Part shown: in pieces, positions 27,405 to 35,462 of the stretch
Position numbering within the stretch: position 1 is the first letter of the stretch
Layout of the letters: every line of letters starts with the position of its first letter
NCBI RefSeq assembly: GCF_004001065.1
Contig: NZ_BIML01000004.1
Location: forward strand, 124,001 to 188,000
Origin: Paenibacillus xylaniclasticus
GTDB taxonomy: Bacteria > Bacillota > Bacilli > Paenibacillales > Paenibacillaceae
Length of the DNA: 64,000 bases
Direction: 5' to 3'
Notes under the pieces: generated by a model
Seen by the model: the letters and a program-made list of their open reading frames with translations, nothing else
Databases searched by the model: none
What the model was told of the DNA's origin: nothing
Made by a program: the position numbers and the translations under genes

Positions 27405-28409
27405 ATGAGTTTTTTTAAACGGCTGAAAGAATCGATCGCAGCGAAGACAGAGGCGGTCACGAATATTTTCAAGGAAGGCTTGGCCAAGACGCGGGATGCG
27501 ATCGTCGAGAAGGTCGAGGAGCTGATTACTCGGCGCAAGAAGATCGATGAGGCTTTCTTTGAAGAGCTGGAAGAAATTTTGATCGGTGCTGACGTAGGCG
27601 TCAATACCGTTATGGAGCTGATCGACAAGCTGCGCGCAGAAGTGAAGGCGCGCAAAATTGAGGATGCTTCCGAATTGCAACCGATTCTATCGGAGCAGCT
27701 CGTTAATATTCTGAAAGGCAATGATGATCCGAAGCTTCGAATGTCGGACAACGGGATGACCGTTATCCTGTTTGTCGGTGTTAACGGCGTTGGCAAGACG
27801 ACGACGATCGGTAAGCTTGCGCATAAATTTAAGTCAGAGGGCAAAAGCGTGCTGCTTGCAGCAGGCGATACGTTCCGCGCAGGCGCAATTGAACAGCTTG
27901 AGGTGTGGGGGCAGCGCGTCGGCGTCGACGTCATCAAGCAAAGTGCAGGCTCTGACCCGGCAGCCGTAATGTATGATGCTGTGCATGCCGCTAAGCAGCG
28001 GGGTGTAGATGTGCTGCTGTGCGATACGGCGGGTCGTCTGCAGAACAAGTCGAATCTGATGGACGAGCTGAACAAAATATTCCGCGTCATTCAGCGCGAA
28101 GTGCCGGATGCGCCGCATGAGGTGCTGCTCGTGCTCGATGCGGCAACGGGGCAAAATGCGCTCAGTCAAGCGAAGCTATTCGGCGAGAAAAGCGGCGTAA
28201 CGGGACTCGTCTTGACGAAGCTGGACGGAACGGCTAAGGGCGGCATTGTAATCGCGATCCGTAACGAACTGAATTTGCCGGTTAAGCTGGTCGGCCTCGG
28301 TGAGAAAATGGGCGATCTTCAGGAGTTTGACTCTGAGCAATTCGTTCATGCCCTGTTCGCAGGTTTGATTCAGTCGAAGGAGTCGGATGAAGAGACGCAG
28401 CAACAATGA
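27405..28409 (+). CDS. ftsY: Signal recognition particle receptor FtsY
   Basis: 334 residues. Membrane-associated GTPase that docks SRP-ribosome complexes at the Sec translocon. Short N-terminal part without a long acidic A domain, then the NG domain: GVNGVGKTTTIGKLAHKF (G1, about residue 126), DTFRAGAIEQL, DTAGRLQNKS (G3, about 208) and TKLDGTAKGG (G4, about 266). GGAACGGCATGAT precedes ATG 27405. The partner Ffh is encoded 0.5 kb downstream. Confidence 0.97.
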   Translation: MSFFKRLKESIAAKTEAVTNIFKEGLAKTRDAIVEKVEELITRRKKIDEAFFEELEEILIGADVGVNTVMELIDKLRAEVKARKIEDASELQPILSEQLVNILKGNDDPKLRMSDNGMTVILFVGVNGVGKTTTIGKLAHKFKSEGKSVLLAAGDTFRAGAIEQLEVWGQRVGVDVIKQSAGSDPAAVMYDAVHAAKQRGVDVLLCDTAGRLQNKSNLMDELNKIFRVIQREVPDAPHEVLLVLDAATGQNALSQAKLFGEKSGVTGLVLTKLDGTAKGGIVIAIRNELNLPVKLVGLGEKMGDLQEFDSEQFVHALFAGLIQSKESDEETQQQ

Positions 28410-28453
28410 CATTGGATGCGGCAGCTCTTTTTTGTAAGCTGACAAGGAAAAAG

Positions 28454-28509
28454 ACTTGACACCTGCTTGAACGTCCTGTAACATAAGGGAAGCTAAGAAG
28501 GTGTCAAGT
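28454..28509 (+). repeat. 56-bp interrupted palindrome over the ylxM-ffh promoter
   Basis: ACTTGACACCT (28454-28464) and its exact reverse complement AGGTGTCAAGT (28499-28509) with 34 bases between; after one mismatch, CTT pairs with AAG as well. The left arm contains the -35 hexamer; the right arm lies just downstream of the expected start of transcription. Placement is that of a two-site operator; if read through from ftsY it can also fold as RNA. Confidence 0.65.
28456..28484 (+). promoter_or_regulatory. SigA-type promoter of ylxM-ffh
   Basis: Perfect TTGACA at 28456-28461, 17-base spacer, TAACAT at 28479-28484. Expected start of transcription near 28491, about 48 bases before ylxM. Confidence 0.65.
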
Positions 28510-28538
28510 GATTGGTCTTGACAGAGGGGGACGTGCCC

Positions 28539-28916
28539 GTGACCAATACTCAACCGGATGCGCTGCAGAAGACGAACCGGATTAATTTACTGTTCGATTT
28601 CTACGAGCCGCTGTTGACGGATAAGCAACGGACGTTTCTTACACAGTATTTTATCGAAGATTTTACGCTTGGTGAGATTGCAGCCGACTTCGGCATCAGC
28701 CGCCAAGCGGTATATGAGCATATAAAGCGTGCGGAGAAAGTGCTAGAGGGGTATGAGTCCAAGCTAGGACTGCTGTCTAAGCACGAGGCGCTGCGTAGCG
28801 CAATGGATCAATTAGAAGCATGTGTATCGGCTATGCCGGACGATGGCTCCTGTAAGAGCACTCTTCGGAGTATCGCGGAGTCTCTCCGCCAAGCCGAGCA
28901 AGGAAGGAACAAATAG
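28539..28916 (+). CDS. ylxM: YlxM family DNA-binding protein (UPF0122)
   Basis: 125 residues from GTG 28539, which has GAGGGGG eight bases upstream. Sigma-70 region-4-like helix-turn-helix: LTDKQRTFLTQYFIEDFTL then EIAADFGISRQAVYEHIKRA (about residues 25-65). YlxM/p13 always precedes ffh and has been linked to SRP activity in Streptococcus mutans; its direct role is unclear. Stop is 19 bases before ffh. Confidence 0.9.
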   Translation: MTNTQPDALQKTNRINLLFDFYEPLLTDKQRTFLTQYFIEDFTLGEIAADFGISRQAVYEHIKRAEKVLEGYESKLGLLSKHEALRSAMDQLEACVSAMPDDGSCKSTLRSIAESLRQAEQGRNK

Positions 28917-28935
28917 CGAAAGCGGGTGAATCATC

Positions 28936-30315
28936 ATGGCGTTTGAAGGTTTGACGAGCAGGCTGCAGAACGTGTTCGGCAAATTGCGGGGCAAGGGCAA
29001 GCTGTCGGAGGACGACGTTAACGAAGCGATGCGCGAAGTACGTCTAGCCTTGCTGGAAGCGGACGTTAACTTCAAGGTCGTCAAAGATTTTGTCGCCAAG
29101 GTGAAGGAGCAGGCTGTCGGCGCAGAAGTGCAGAAGAGCTTTACGCCGGGCATGGTCGTTGTCGACATCGTCCATAAGGAGCTTATTGAGCTGATGGGCG
29201 GAACGGCTACGAAGCTGGCGAAGGCTAGTAAGCCTCCTACTGTTATTCTGATGGCGGGCTTGCAAGGTGCAGGTAAGACGACTTCGACAGCTAAGCTGGC
29301 GAAGATGATTATGAAGAATAATCAGAAGCCTCTCCTTGTTGCCTGCGATATTTATCGTCCGGCTGCCATCAAGCAGCTGCAGGTGCTCGGCGAGCAGGTT
29401 AATGCGCCGGTGTTCACGCTTGGTAATGATGTGTCGCCAGTCGAGATCGCGCGGCAAGGCTTGCAATATGCGAAGGCGAACAGCATTGACTATGTAATCG
29501 TCGATACGGCTGGCCGTCTGCAGATCGACGAGGCGCTAATGGAAGAGCTGAAGCAAATTCATCAAGTAGTCGAACCGGATGAAGTGCTTCTCGTCGTCGA
29601 TGCGATGACAGGTCAAGAAGCGGTCAACGTTGCGAAGAGCTTCCATGATCAACTGGAGCTGACTGGTGTCGTTCTGACGAAGCTCGACGGCGATACGCGC
29701 GGCGGTGCCGCTCTATCGGTTAAGGCTGTCACTGGCTGCCCGATCAAATTCGTCGCTATGGGCGAGAAGATCGAGCCGCTGGAGCCGTTCCATCCAGAAC
29801 GGATGGCATCGCGTATTCTCGGCATGGGCGACATGCTTTCATTGATCGAGAAGGCGCAGTCGTCGATCGACGCTGAGAAGGCGGCCGAGATGGAGCGCAA
29901 GATGCGAAATGCCGAGTTCACGTTCGAGGATTTTCTCGAGCAGATGGAACAGGTTCGCAAGCTGGGACCTCTGGATCAGCTGCTTGATATGCTGCCGGGC
30001 ATGAGCAAGGTTAAAGGCATGAAGGAAATGAAGGTCGATGATAAGCAGATTGGACGCGTCGAGGCGATTGTTCGCTCGATGACAACGGAAGAGAAGCGTA
30101 ATCCTGACCTGCTGAACTACAGCCGCCGCAGACGGATTGCAGCGGGCAGTGGTACCCAGCTCGCGGATGTTAACCGGCTTATCAAGCAATTCGACGAAAT
30201 GCGTAAGCTGATGAAGCAATTTTCCGGCATGATGGGTAAAGGTCCTAAAGGTCTGAAAGGGCTCAAAGGCTTGAAGGGCATGATGGGCAAAGGAATGAAG
30301 TTCCCACCGGGCTGA
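28936..30315 (+). CDS. ffh: Signal recognition particle protein Ffh
   Basis: 459 residues. N domain, then GTPase G domain with GLQGAGKTTSTAKLA (about residue 105), DTAGRL (about 187) and TKLDGDTRGGAAL (about 244), then the Met-rich M domain (about 300-440) that binds signal peptides and the SRP RNA (SRRRRIAAGSGT). The tail GPKGLKGLKGLKGMMGKG is a short basic repeat common in Firmicute Ffh. Binds signal peptides on nascent chains and hands them to FtsY. Confidence 0.98.
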   Translation: MAFEGLTSRLQNVFGKLRGKGKLSEDDVNEAMREVRLALLEADVNFKVVKDFVAKVKEQAVGAEVQKSFTPGMVVVDIVHKELIELMGGTATKLAKASKPPTVILMAGLQGAGKTTSTAKLAKMIMKNNQKPLLVACDIYRPAAIKQLQVLGEQVNAPVFTLGNDVSPVEIARQGLQYAKANSIDYVIVDTAGRLQIDEALMEELKQIHQVVEPDEVLLVVDAMTGQEAVNVAKSFHDQLELTGVVLTKLDGDTRGGAALSVKAVTGCPIKFVAMGEKIEPLEPFHPERMASRILGMGDMLSLIEKAQSSIDAEKAAEMERKMRNAEFTFEDFLEQMEQVRKLGPLDQLLDMLPGMSKVKGMKEMKVDDKQIGRVEAIVRSMTTEEKRNPDLLNYSRRRRIAAGSGTQLADVNRLIKQFDEMRKLMKQFSGMMGKGPKGLKGLKGLKGMMGKGMKFPPG

Positions 30316-30366
30316 TCGCCTGATGTTACGGAATAGAAGTTGATTCTTGTAAGGAGGTGAATGTCA

Positions 30367-30639
30367 ATGGCAGTTCGTATTCGTCTGAAACGTATGGGTG
30401 CTCACAAAGCTCCATTCTATCGCGTAGTCGTATCCGATTCCCGTTCCCCACGTGACGGCCGCTTCATCGAAGAAATCGGCACGTACAATCCGGTAGCTCA
30501 ACCGGCACAAGTGAACATCGATGAAGAGAAAGCGCTGAAATGGCTGCAAACCGGTGCTCAAGCATCTGACACGGTTCGCAATCTGCTTTCCCAAGCAGGC
30601 GTCCTGAAGAAGTTCCATGAGCTTAAGCAACAGAAATAA
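30367..30639 (+). CDS. rpsP: 30S ribosomal protein S16
   Basis: 90 residues. The second of two in-frame ATGs (30361, 30367) is chosen because AAGGAGGTGA touches the first and is six bases from the second. Sequence [20 protein letters not shown] is characteristic. Heads the rpsP-khpA unit. Confidence 0.97.
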   Translation: MAVRIRLKRMGAHKAPFYRVVVSDSRSPRDGRFIEEIGTYNPVAQPAQVNIDEEKALKWLQTGAQASDTVRNLLSQAGVLKKFHELKQQK

Positions 30640-30664
30640 CTGTTGAACAGCGGAGGGCCTTGAG

Positions 30665-30898
30665 ATGAAAGATTTAATTCTTGTCATAGCGAAGGCTTTA
30701 GTGGATCATCCAAGCGACGTTCGCGTCAGCGAGAAGGAAGATGCACGAGGCAATCTTGTATACGGCTTGTCCGTGCACCCTTCTGATGTCGGTAAAGTAA
30801 TCGGCAAGCAAGGGCGGATCGCGAAGGCGCTTCGAACGGTCGTTTCGTCAGCCGCAGTGAAGTCCGGTCGCCGTGTTATGATCGACATCGACTCTTAA
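30665..30898 (+). CDS. khpA: KH domain RNA-binding protein KhpA
   Basis: 77 residues with one KH domain; the RNA-contact loop is VIGKQGRIAKALRTV (GxxG, about residues 40-54). KhpA pairs with KhpB/EloR and binds many RNAs in Gram-positives, affecting cell elongation. Known as ylqC in B. subtilis, same position after rpsP. A terminator follows. Confidence 0.93.
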   Translation: MKDLILVIAKALVDHPSDVRVSEKEDARGNLVYGLSVHPSDVGKVIGKQGRIAKALRTVVSSAAVKSGRRVMIDIDS

Positions 30899-30911
30899 TA
30901 CATTAAGCGTG

Positions 30912-30942
30912 AAGGGTTAGGATGAATGTCCTAGCCCTTTTT
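30912..30942 (+). terminator. Terminator of rpsP-khpA
   Basis: Eleven-pair stem AAGGGTTAGGA/TCCTAGCCCTT (one G-T pair) with a TGAATG loop, running into TTTTT. Confidence 0.85.
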
Positions 30943-30972
30943 CGATACATACTATTAAGCATGTGCTGCTGC

Positions 30973-31047
30973 AAAAAGTCGCCTATTGAACACGAGGTCA
31001 TCTTCTGGCGCTCAATAGCCGACTTTTTGAATCAGGCGTTGCCTGAT
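30973..31047 (+). repeat. Two palindromes between khpA and rimM
   Basis: A long inverted repeat (AAAAAGTCG-c-CTATTGA at 30973-30989 with TCAATAG-c-CGACTTTTT at 31012-31028, 16 of 17 positions paired, 22-base loop) is followed by the perfect hairpin ATCAGGC-gtt-GCCTGAT (31031-31047), which ends 26 bases before the rimM start. The first could be a second terminator or a REP-like dispersed palindrome. The gene ylqD, found here in B. subtilis, is missing. Confidence 0.6.
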
Positions 31048-31073
31048 AAGGACGGGAAAGGCGGAATCGAACA

Positions 31074-31604
31074 ATGGCAGAGAAGTGGTATACGGTCGGC
31101 AAGCTAGTTAACACGCACGGCATTCGAGGCGAAATTAAGGTATGGCCGCAAACGGATTTTCCGGAGGTTCGCTTTGCGAAAGGCAGCAAGCTTACCTTGT
31201 TCGATGAGGAGAAGGGCGGTCGTGTAGAGGTTGAGGTTGCCGGTGCGAGACTTCAGAAGAATGTATATATTGTAAAGCTCAAAGGATACGACAACATTAA
31301 CGATATCGAGAAGTATAAAGGCTGGACGCTCAAGGTGTCCGATAATGATCTTGTTGATCTCGAAGAAGGCGAGTACTATTATCATCAAATTATTGGATGT
31401 ACGGTCGTGACGGAGGAAGGCGAGGAGCTAGGCACTGTAACCGACATTTTATCGCCAGGCGCGAACGATGTATGGGTCGTGAAAGGCAAGGGCAGTAATG
31501 GACGGCCGAAAGAAATACTGCTGCCAGTCATTGACGATGTGCTGCGTAAGGTGGACGTTGCCAATAAGACGATTACGGTGCATCTACTGGAAGGATTGAT
31601 TTAA
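31074..31604 (+). CDS. rimM: Ribosome maturation factor RimM
   Basis: 176 residues. Helps assemble the head of the 30S subunit. N-terminal beta-barrel with [16 protein letters not shown] (about residues 9-24) and a C-terminal PRC barrel ([20 protein letters not shown] ... VWVVKG). Stop is four bases before trmD. Confidence 0.95.
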   Translation: MAEKWYTVGKLVNTHGIRGEIKVWPQTDFPEVRFAKGSKLTLFDEEKGGRVEVEVAGARLQKNVYIVKLKGYDNINDIEKYKGWTLKVSDNDLVDLEEGEYYYHQIIGCTVVTEEGEELGTVTDILSPGANDVWVVKGKGSNGRPKEILLPVIDDVLRKVDVANKTITVHLLEGLI

Positions 31605-31608
31605 CGCC

Positions 31609-32361
31609 GTGCGAATCGACGTATTGACGCTGTTCCCGGAAATGTTCGAAGGTGTATTTAACGCCAGCATTCTCGGCAAAGCGCGGGATAAGGGCATTGT
31701 CTCCTTGTCGGCTGTCAATTTCCGCGATTTTGCGAATAATAAGCATAGCACGGTGGATGATTACCCGTACGGTGGAGGCGGAGGGATGGTGCTTAAGCCG
31801 GAACCGATGTTCGCAGCCGTTGAGCATCTCGTGCCGAAGGAAGGACCACAGCCACGAATTATACTCATGTGCCCGCAAGGCGAGACGTTTAATCAGCGCA
31901 AGGCGGAGCAGCTGTCGTCCGAGGAGCACCTCATCTTCGTATGCGGCCATTATGAAGGCTACGATGAGCGTATCCGTGAGCATCTTGTGACAGACGAGCT
32001 GTCGATTGGTGATTATGTGTTGACAGGCGGCGAGCTGCCGGCAATGGTTGTCATCGATAGTGTCGTAAGACTGTTGCCTGGTGTTCTAGGCAACGAGACA
32101 TCTGCTGTAACGGACTCGTTCAGCACAGGACTGCTGGAGTATCCTCACTATACACGGCCAGCCGTATTCCGTGATTGGGAAGTGCCGGAGGTGCTGCTGT
32201 CCGGCCACCATGGACGGATCGAGACTTGGAGGCGAGAGCAAGCATTGCTGCGCACGCTGCGCCGACGTCCAGATCTGCTCGAGAAGGCAGAGTTGACGGA
32301 GAAGGAGCGCGAATGGCTGAAAGGGATAGCGGAACGAGAAGCGGCTGATGGTGCACCTTAA
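31609..32361 (+). CDS. trmD: tRNA (guanine(37)-N1)-methyltransferase
   Basis: 250 residues, SPOUT family with trefoil-knot SAM site. [17 protein letters not shown] start, [18 protein letters not shown] (about residue 48), [13 protein letters not shown] (about 108) and [14 protein letters not shown] (about 133) are diagnostic. Starts at GTG 31609, tightly coupled to rimM. Methylates G37 next to the anticodon to prevent frameshifts. Confidence 0.97.
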   Translation: MRIDVLTLFPEMFEGVFNASILGKARDKGIVSLSAVNFRDFANNKHSTVDDYPYGGGGGMVLKPEPMFAAVEHLVPKEGPQPRIILMCPQGETFNQRKAEQLSSEEHLIFVCGHYEGYDERIREHLVTDELSIGDYVLTGGELPAMVVIDSVVRLLPGVLGNETSAVTDSFSTGLLEYPHYTRPAVFRDWEVPEVLLSGHHGRIETWRREQALLRTLRRRPDLLEKAELTEKEREWLKGIAEREAADGAP

Positions 32362-32390
32362 CAGTAAGACGTGAAAAATTCGGATTACTA

Positions 32391-32419
32391 TTGTGTTTTT
32401 GTTCGCAATATGATAAAAT
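32391..32419 (+). promoter_or_regulatory. Promoter of rplS with extended -10
   Basis: TTGTGT at 32391-32396, 17-base spacer, TAAAAT at 32414-32419 with TG at 32411-32412. Gives an untranslated leader of about 100 bases before rplS. Confidence 0.65.
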
Positions 32420-32425
32420 TTCATG

Positions 32426-32524
32426 TGTTGTGTGAAAGTCGGACGGTCCTCTATCAGCCATGACCTGATTCGGTGCAGAATCAGCGAGCTTATAAGAACG
32501 TCTGTTGGGGAAGGAGTGAATAAG
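32426..32524 (+). ncRNA. rplS (L19) leader RNA, probable autoregulatory element
   Basis: About 100 bases from the expected start of transcription to the rplS ATG. It holds a clear hairpin CTGATTC-ggtgca-GAATCAG (about 32465-32484) and further pairing potential in the 5' part (GGACGGTCCT region). An L19 leader of this kind is known in Bacilli and thought to bind L19; the assignment here is by position and structure only. Confidence 0.5.
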
Positions 32525-32866
32525 ATGAACATTGTACAAGCGATTACGCAAGAACAACTGCGCAAAGACATTCCTAGCTTCCGTCCTGGCGATACGCTGA
32601 AAGTTTACGTTAAAGTCATCGAGGGTTCGCGCGAGCGTATCCAGCTGTTCGAAGGCGTCGTAATTAAGCGTCGCGGTGGCGGTATCAGCGAAACGTTCAC
32701 GGTTCGTAAAATTTCTTACGGCGTTGGCGTAGAAAGAACGTTCCCGGTGAACTCGCCTAAAATCGATAAAATCGAAGTGGCTCGCCGCGGTAAAGTTCGT
32801 CGTGCGAAGCTTTACTACCTGCGTAGCCTGCGCGGTAAAGCAGCGAGAATTAAAGAAATCCGTTAA
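32525..32866 (+). CDS. rplS: 50S ribosomal protein L19
   Basis: 113 residues from ATG 32525, with AAGGAG eight bases upstream. Typical stretches: [39 protein letters not shown] and a basic C-terminus. Has its own promoter and leader and is closed by a terminator, so its level can differ from rimM-trmD. Confidence 0.97.
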   Translation: MNIVQAITQEQLRKDIPSFRPGDTLKVYVKVIEGSRERIQLFEGVVIKRRGGGISETFTVRKISYGVGVERTFPVNSPKIDKIEVARRGKVRRAKLYYLRSLRGKAARIKEIR

Positions 32867-32876
32867 TCGGATGTTC

Positions 32877-32914
32877 AAGAGGGGCTTGCCACAGACAAGC
32901 TCCTCTTCGCGTTT
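32877..32914 (+). terminator. Terminator of rplS
   Basis: Twelve-pair stem AAGAGGGGCTTG/CAAGCTCCTCTT (one G-T pair) with a short loop, followed by CGCGTTTT. Confidence 0.8.
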
Positions 32915-33008
32915 TCCCCGAAAGCTTAACTGCATGAAATGCTATGTTTACATTGCTGGATTTTAAGTGTATTAGGTAATGGATAAGCTGATGGAGGCGG
33001 GTGATGGT

Positions 33009-33680
33009 GTGGAGCATAATCGAATAGACGATCAAGAGCCGGAGAAGGAAACGGTTCCGACAGCGGAATCGGACGTTGTACCGACGAGTCCAGCTAAGAA
33101 AAGCGGCATCGGTAACGAATTGAAGGAATGGATTAAAGCAATTGCGATCGCCGTCATTCTGGTGCTTATCATTCGCTGGCTGCTGTTTATGCCATTTATC
33201 GTAGACGGCCCTTCTATGGAACCGAATTTTTTGTCTGGTGAACGCGTCATTGTTAATAAAGTATTGTATAAGTTCCGTGAGCCTCATCGCGGGGAAGTTA
33301 TTGTGTTTCATGTGCCCGAGGAAGGCCGGAACTTTATTAAGCGCGTTATTGGCGTGGCAGGAGATAAAATCCGATACGAGGGCGACGATTTATACGTAAA
33401 CGATCAGAAGGTTGAAGAGACATACTTGAAGGAAGCGATTGAGGCTGCGCATGCTGAAGGCCGCTTGTATAATAACAACGGCGATAGCTCTTCGAACTTC
33501 CCAAATGATCGGTTTACGGAGTCTGTCGTTCCGGAAGGACATATTTTCGTGCTAGGTGATCACCGGAACAACAGTAAAGACAGCCGGATGATCGGCTTCG
33601 TCGATCTGGATGAAGTCATTGGCCGAAGTGACGTTATTTTCTGGCCGCTGAACAAGATCAAAATTATCGAACATAATTAA
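33009..33680 (+). CDS. lepB: Signal peptidase I
   Basis: 223 residues from GTG 33009, which has GGAGGCGG eight bases upstream; the in-frame ATG at 32979 has no ribosome site and would add ten residues. A polar N-terminal part of about 45 residues is followed by one transmembrane helix (IAIAVILVLIIRWLLF) and the catalytic domain outside the membrane: Ser in DGPSMEPNFLSGERV, Lys in NFIKRVIGVAGDKI, and the GDHRNNSKDSR box. Removes signal peptides from Sec-exported proteins. B. subtilis has a sip gene elsewhere; here it lies between rplS and rbgA, as is common in related genera. Confidence 0.94.
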   Translation: MEHNRIDDQEPEKETVPTAESDVVPTSPAKKSGIGNELKEWIKAIAIAVILVLIIRWLLFMPFIVDGPSMEPNFLSGERVIVNKVLYKFREPHRGEVIVFHVPEEGRNFIKRVIGVAGDKIRYEGDDLYVNDQKVEETYLKEAIEAAHAEGRLYNNNGDSSSNFPNDRFTESVVPEGHIFVLGDHRNNSKDSRMIGFVDLDEVIGRSDVIFWPLNKIKIIEHN

Positions 33681-33686
33681 GCGTTG

Positions 33687-33730
33687 CATGCCTCGTGGAT
33701 GTCTGCACGGTCAGACGTTGACGAGGCATG
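33687..33730 (+). other. Nested hairpin in front of rbgA
   Basis: Outer stem CATGCCTCGT (33687-33696) with ACGAGGCATG (33721-33730), inner stem GTCTG/CAGAC, with unpaired bases between. It lies about 20 bases before the rbgA start and has no T tail, so it is more likely a 5' leader structure than a terminator. Confidence 0.5.
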
Positions 33731-33749
33731 TTAGCAATGAGGTGAAAGT

Positions 33750-34622
33750 ATGAGTATTCAGTGGTTTCCTGGACATATGACAAGAGCCCGCAGACAGATC
33801 CAAGAGAAGCTGAAGCTAATTGATCTTGCCGTCGAGCTGCTGGATGCGCGAATTCCGTTATCGAGCCGTAATCCAATGGTTGATGATATATTGTTGAACA
33901 AGCCGCGGCTCATTGTGCTCGGCAAGAGCGATTTGGCCGATCCGAAGGAAACCGAAGCCTGGATCGAACGTTTTAAATATGAGGGACACGAATGTATTGC
34001 CGTTGATGCGTCGACGGGCACGCGTGTAGGCGAGATTCCAGGGCTGGCACGAAAGCTGCTCCATGAGAAAATCGCCCGGCAAATCGCCAAAGGAATGAAT
34101 CCGCGTGCCGTTCGTGCGCTGATCGTCGGCATACCGAACGTCGGGAAGTCTACGCTGATCAATCGACTCGCTGGCCGAAATATTGCGGTGACTGGCGATA
34201 AGCCGGGCGTAACGAAGGGACAGCAATGGATCAAATGCGGTACGGAGATGGAGCTTCTCGATACACCTGGTATTTTATGGCCGAAATTCGAGGATCAGCT
34301 TGTCGGCTATCGGCTTGCGATGACTGGGGCGATCAAGGAGCAAATATTGGATATAGAGGATATCGCATTCTTCGCGACGAGAGAGCTGATTAATCGTTAC
34401 TGGGATACGCTGGTTGAGCGTTACGGCATTGATGAAGAACGTCCGACGGATACGGAGGAAGCGAGTGAGATCGTTCGCATTATGGAAGCGATCGGGCGCA
34501 AACGGGGTTGTCTTATTAGCGGAGGACGAGTGGACCTGGAGAAAACGTCCGGCATTATATTGCGCGAGCTTCGTGCAGGCAAGCTGGGGCGGCTGACGCT
34601 GGAGTCGGCGTCGACGTATTAA
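33750..34622 (+). CDS. rbgA: Ribosome biogenesis GTPase RbgA (YlqF)
   Basis: 290 residues, circularly permuted GTPase needed for late 50S assembly. G4 [10 protein letters not shown] (about residue 53) comes before G1 [16 protein letters not shown] (about 127), then G2 [12 protein letters not shown] and G3 [10 protein letters not shown]. The N-terminus [16 protein letters not shown] is the family mark. GAGGTGAAAGT precedes ATG 33750. Confidence 0.96.
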   Translation: MSIQWFPGHMTRARRQIQEKLKLIDLAVELLDARIPLSSRNPMVDDILLNKPRLIVLGKSDLADPKETEAWIERFKYEGHECIAVDASTGTRVGEIPGLARKLLHEKIARQIAKGMNPRAVRALIVGIPNVGKSTLINRLAGRNIAVTGDKPGVTKGQQWIKCGTEMELLDTPGILWPKFEDQLVGYRLAMTGAIKEQILDIEDIAFFATRELINRYWDTLVERYGIDEERPTDTEEASEIVRIMEAIGRKRGCLISGGRVDLEKTSGIILRELRAGKLGRLTLESASTY

Positions 34623-34642
34623 ACCGTATGGGAGATTCGAGA

Positions 34643-35260
34643 ATGCTGGATTATGAGAAGACTCTCTGGGACAACGGCTGTGATTTGGTTGCTGGCATCG
34701 ACGAGGTCGGCCGCGGTTGTTTGTTCGGCGATGTTGTGGCGGCAGCCGTCATTTTACCCAAAGGCCTAGTGATTGAAGGGATTAACGATTCCAAAAAGCT
34801 GTCGGAGAAAAAAAGAGAAGAGCTTTACCGCGTAATTACGGAGCAAGCATTATTCTGGTCGATATGCCGAGTTGATGCGGGGGAGATCGACAGGATCAAT
34901 ATTAAGCAGGCATCCCGGCTTGCAATGAAGCGGGCCGTCCTAACGCTGGGCGGGGAGCCTGATCATTTGCTCGTCGATGCGGAGAAGATTGACCTTAATA
35001 TTCCACAGCAAGCGATTATTAAAGGCGATGCGGTCAGTCAATCTATTGCAGCAGCTTCGATCATTGCGAAGGTGACGCGTGACCGTCTATGTATGGGGGA
35101 ATGGGAAGCGATGTATCCGGGATACGGTATTGCGATACATAAAGGCTATGCCACGAAGCTCCATCGCGAGAAAATTATCGAGCTTGGCCCCACGCCGATG
35201 CACCGCCGGTCGTTTCTTGGCAATATTATGGCGGAGATCGAGCAGCAGGTTCTGTTCTAA
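34643..35260 (+). CDS. rnhB: Ribonuclease HII
   Basis: 205 residues from ATG 34643, with GGGAG eight bases before it; an in-frame ATG at 34628 lacks a site. Removes RNA from RNA-DNA hybrids and single ribonucleotides from DNA. Active-site acids in AGIDEVGRGCLFG (about residue 17), LLVDAEKIDL (about 113) and KVTRDRLCMGEWE (about 145). The motif DSKKLSEKKRE near residue 50 is also typical. Confidence 0.95.
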   Translation: MLDYEKTLWDNGCDLVAGIDEVGRGCLFGDVVAAAVILPKGLVIEGINDSKKLSEKKREELYRVITEQALFWSICRVDAGEIDRINIKQASRLAMKRAVLTLGGEPDHLLVDAEKIDLNIPQQAIIKGDAVSQSIAAASIIAKVTRDRLCMGEWEAMYPGYGIAIHKGYATKLHREKIIELGPTPMHRRSFLGNIMAEIEQQVLF

Positions 35261-35282
35261 CTTCACGTTGACTATAGGCATC

Positions 35283-35335
35283 AGCCCTTATGACACGCTG
35301 CAGAAGCTGCAGCGTGTCATAAGGGCTTTTTTTTT
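35283..35335 (+). terminator. Terminator after rnhB with a perfect 21-bp stem
   Basis: AGCCCTTATGACACGCTGCAG (35283-35303) pairs perfectly with 35307-35327 around an AAG loop, followed by nine T residues. Unusually long and perfect for a terminator; closes the rbgA-rnhB unit. Confidence 0.92.
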
Positions 35336-35462
35336 GGGAAAATGTATGATGCACATTGGTAAAGGCGATGGGATTTTTTAACCGAACCATGTAGGGATAC
35401 AGCGATGATGCCGATATAGGATATATAGACAGAGTGGACGACGTATAAAGGGGAATCACATA

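Noticed and set aside
27335-28090. 251-codon minus-strand frame inside ftsY
   Set aside because: Ser/Ile/Leu-rich shadow of the FtsY GTPase frame, with no ribosome site.
30234-30300. Repeated GLKGLKGLKG-coding tract at the end of ffh
   Set aside because: Short Gly/Lys/Met-rich tails of this type are normal in Ffh; not a separate repeat element.
32120-32935. 271-codon minus-strand frame across trmD and rplS
   Set aside because: It covers two conserved plus-strand genes and the rplS promoter and leader; no motif seen.
35410-35417. GCCGATAT, a near match to the SigD -10 element, upstream of the FliK-like gene
   Set aside because: No TAAA -35 element lies 14-16 bases upstream, so a motility sigma promoter cannot be supported.
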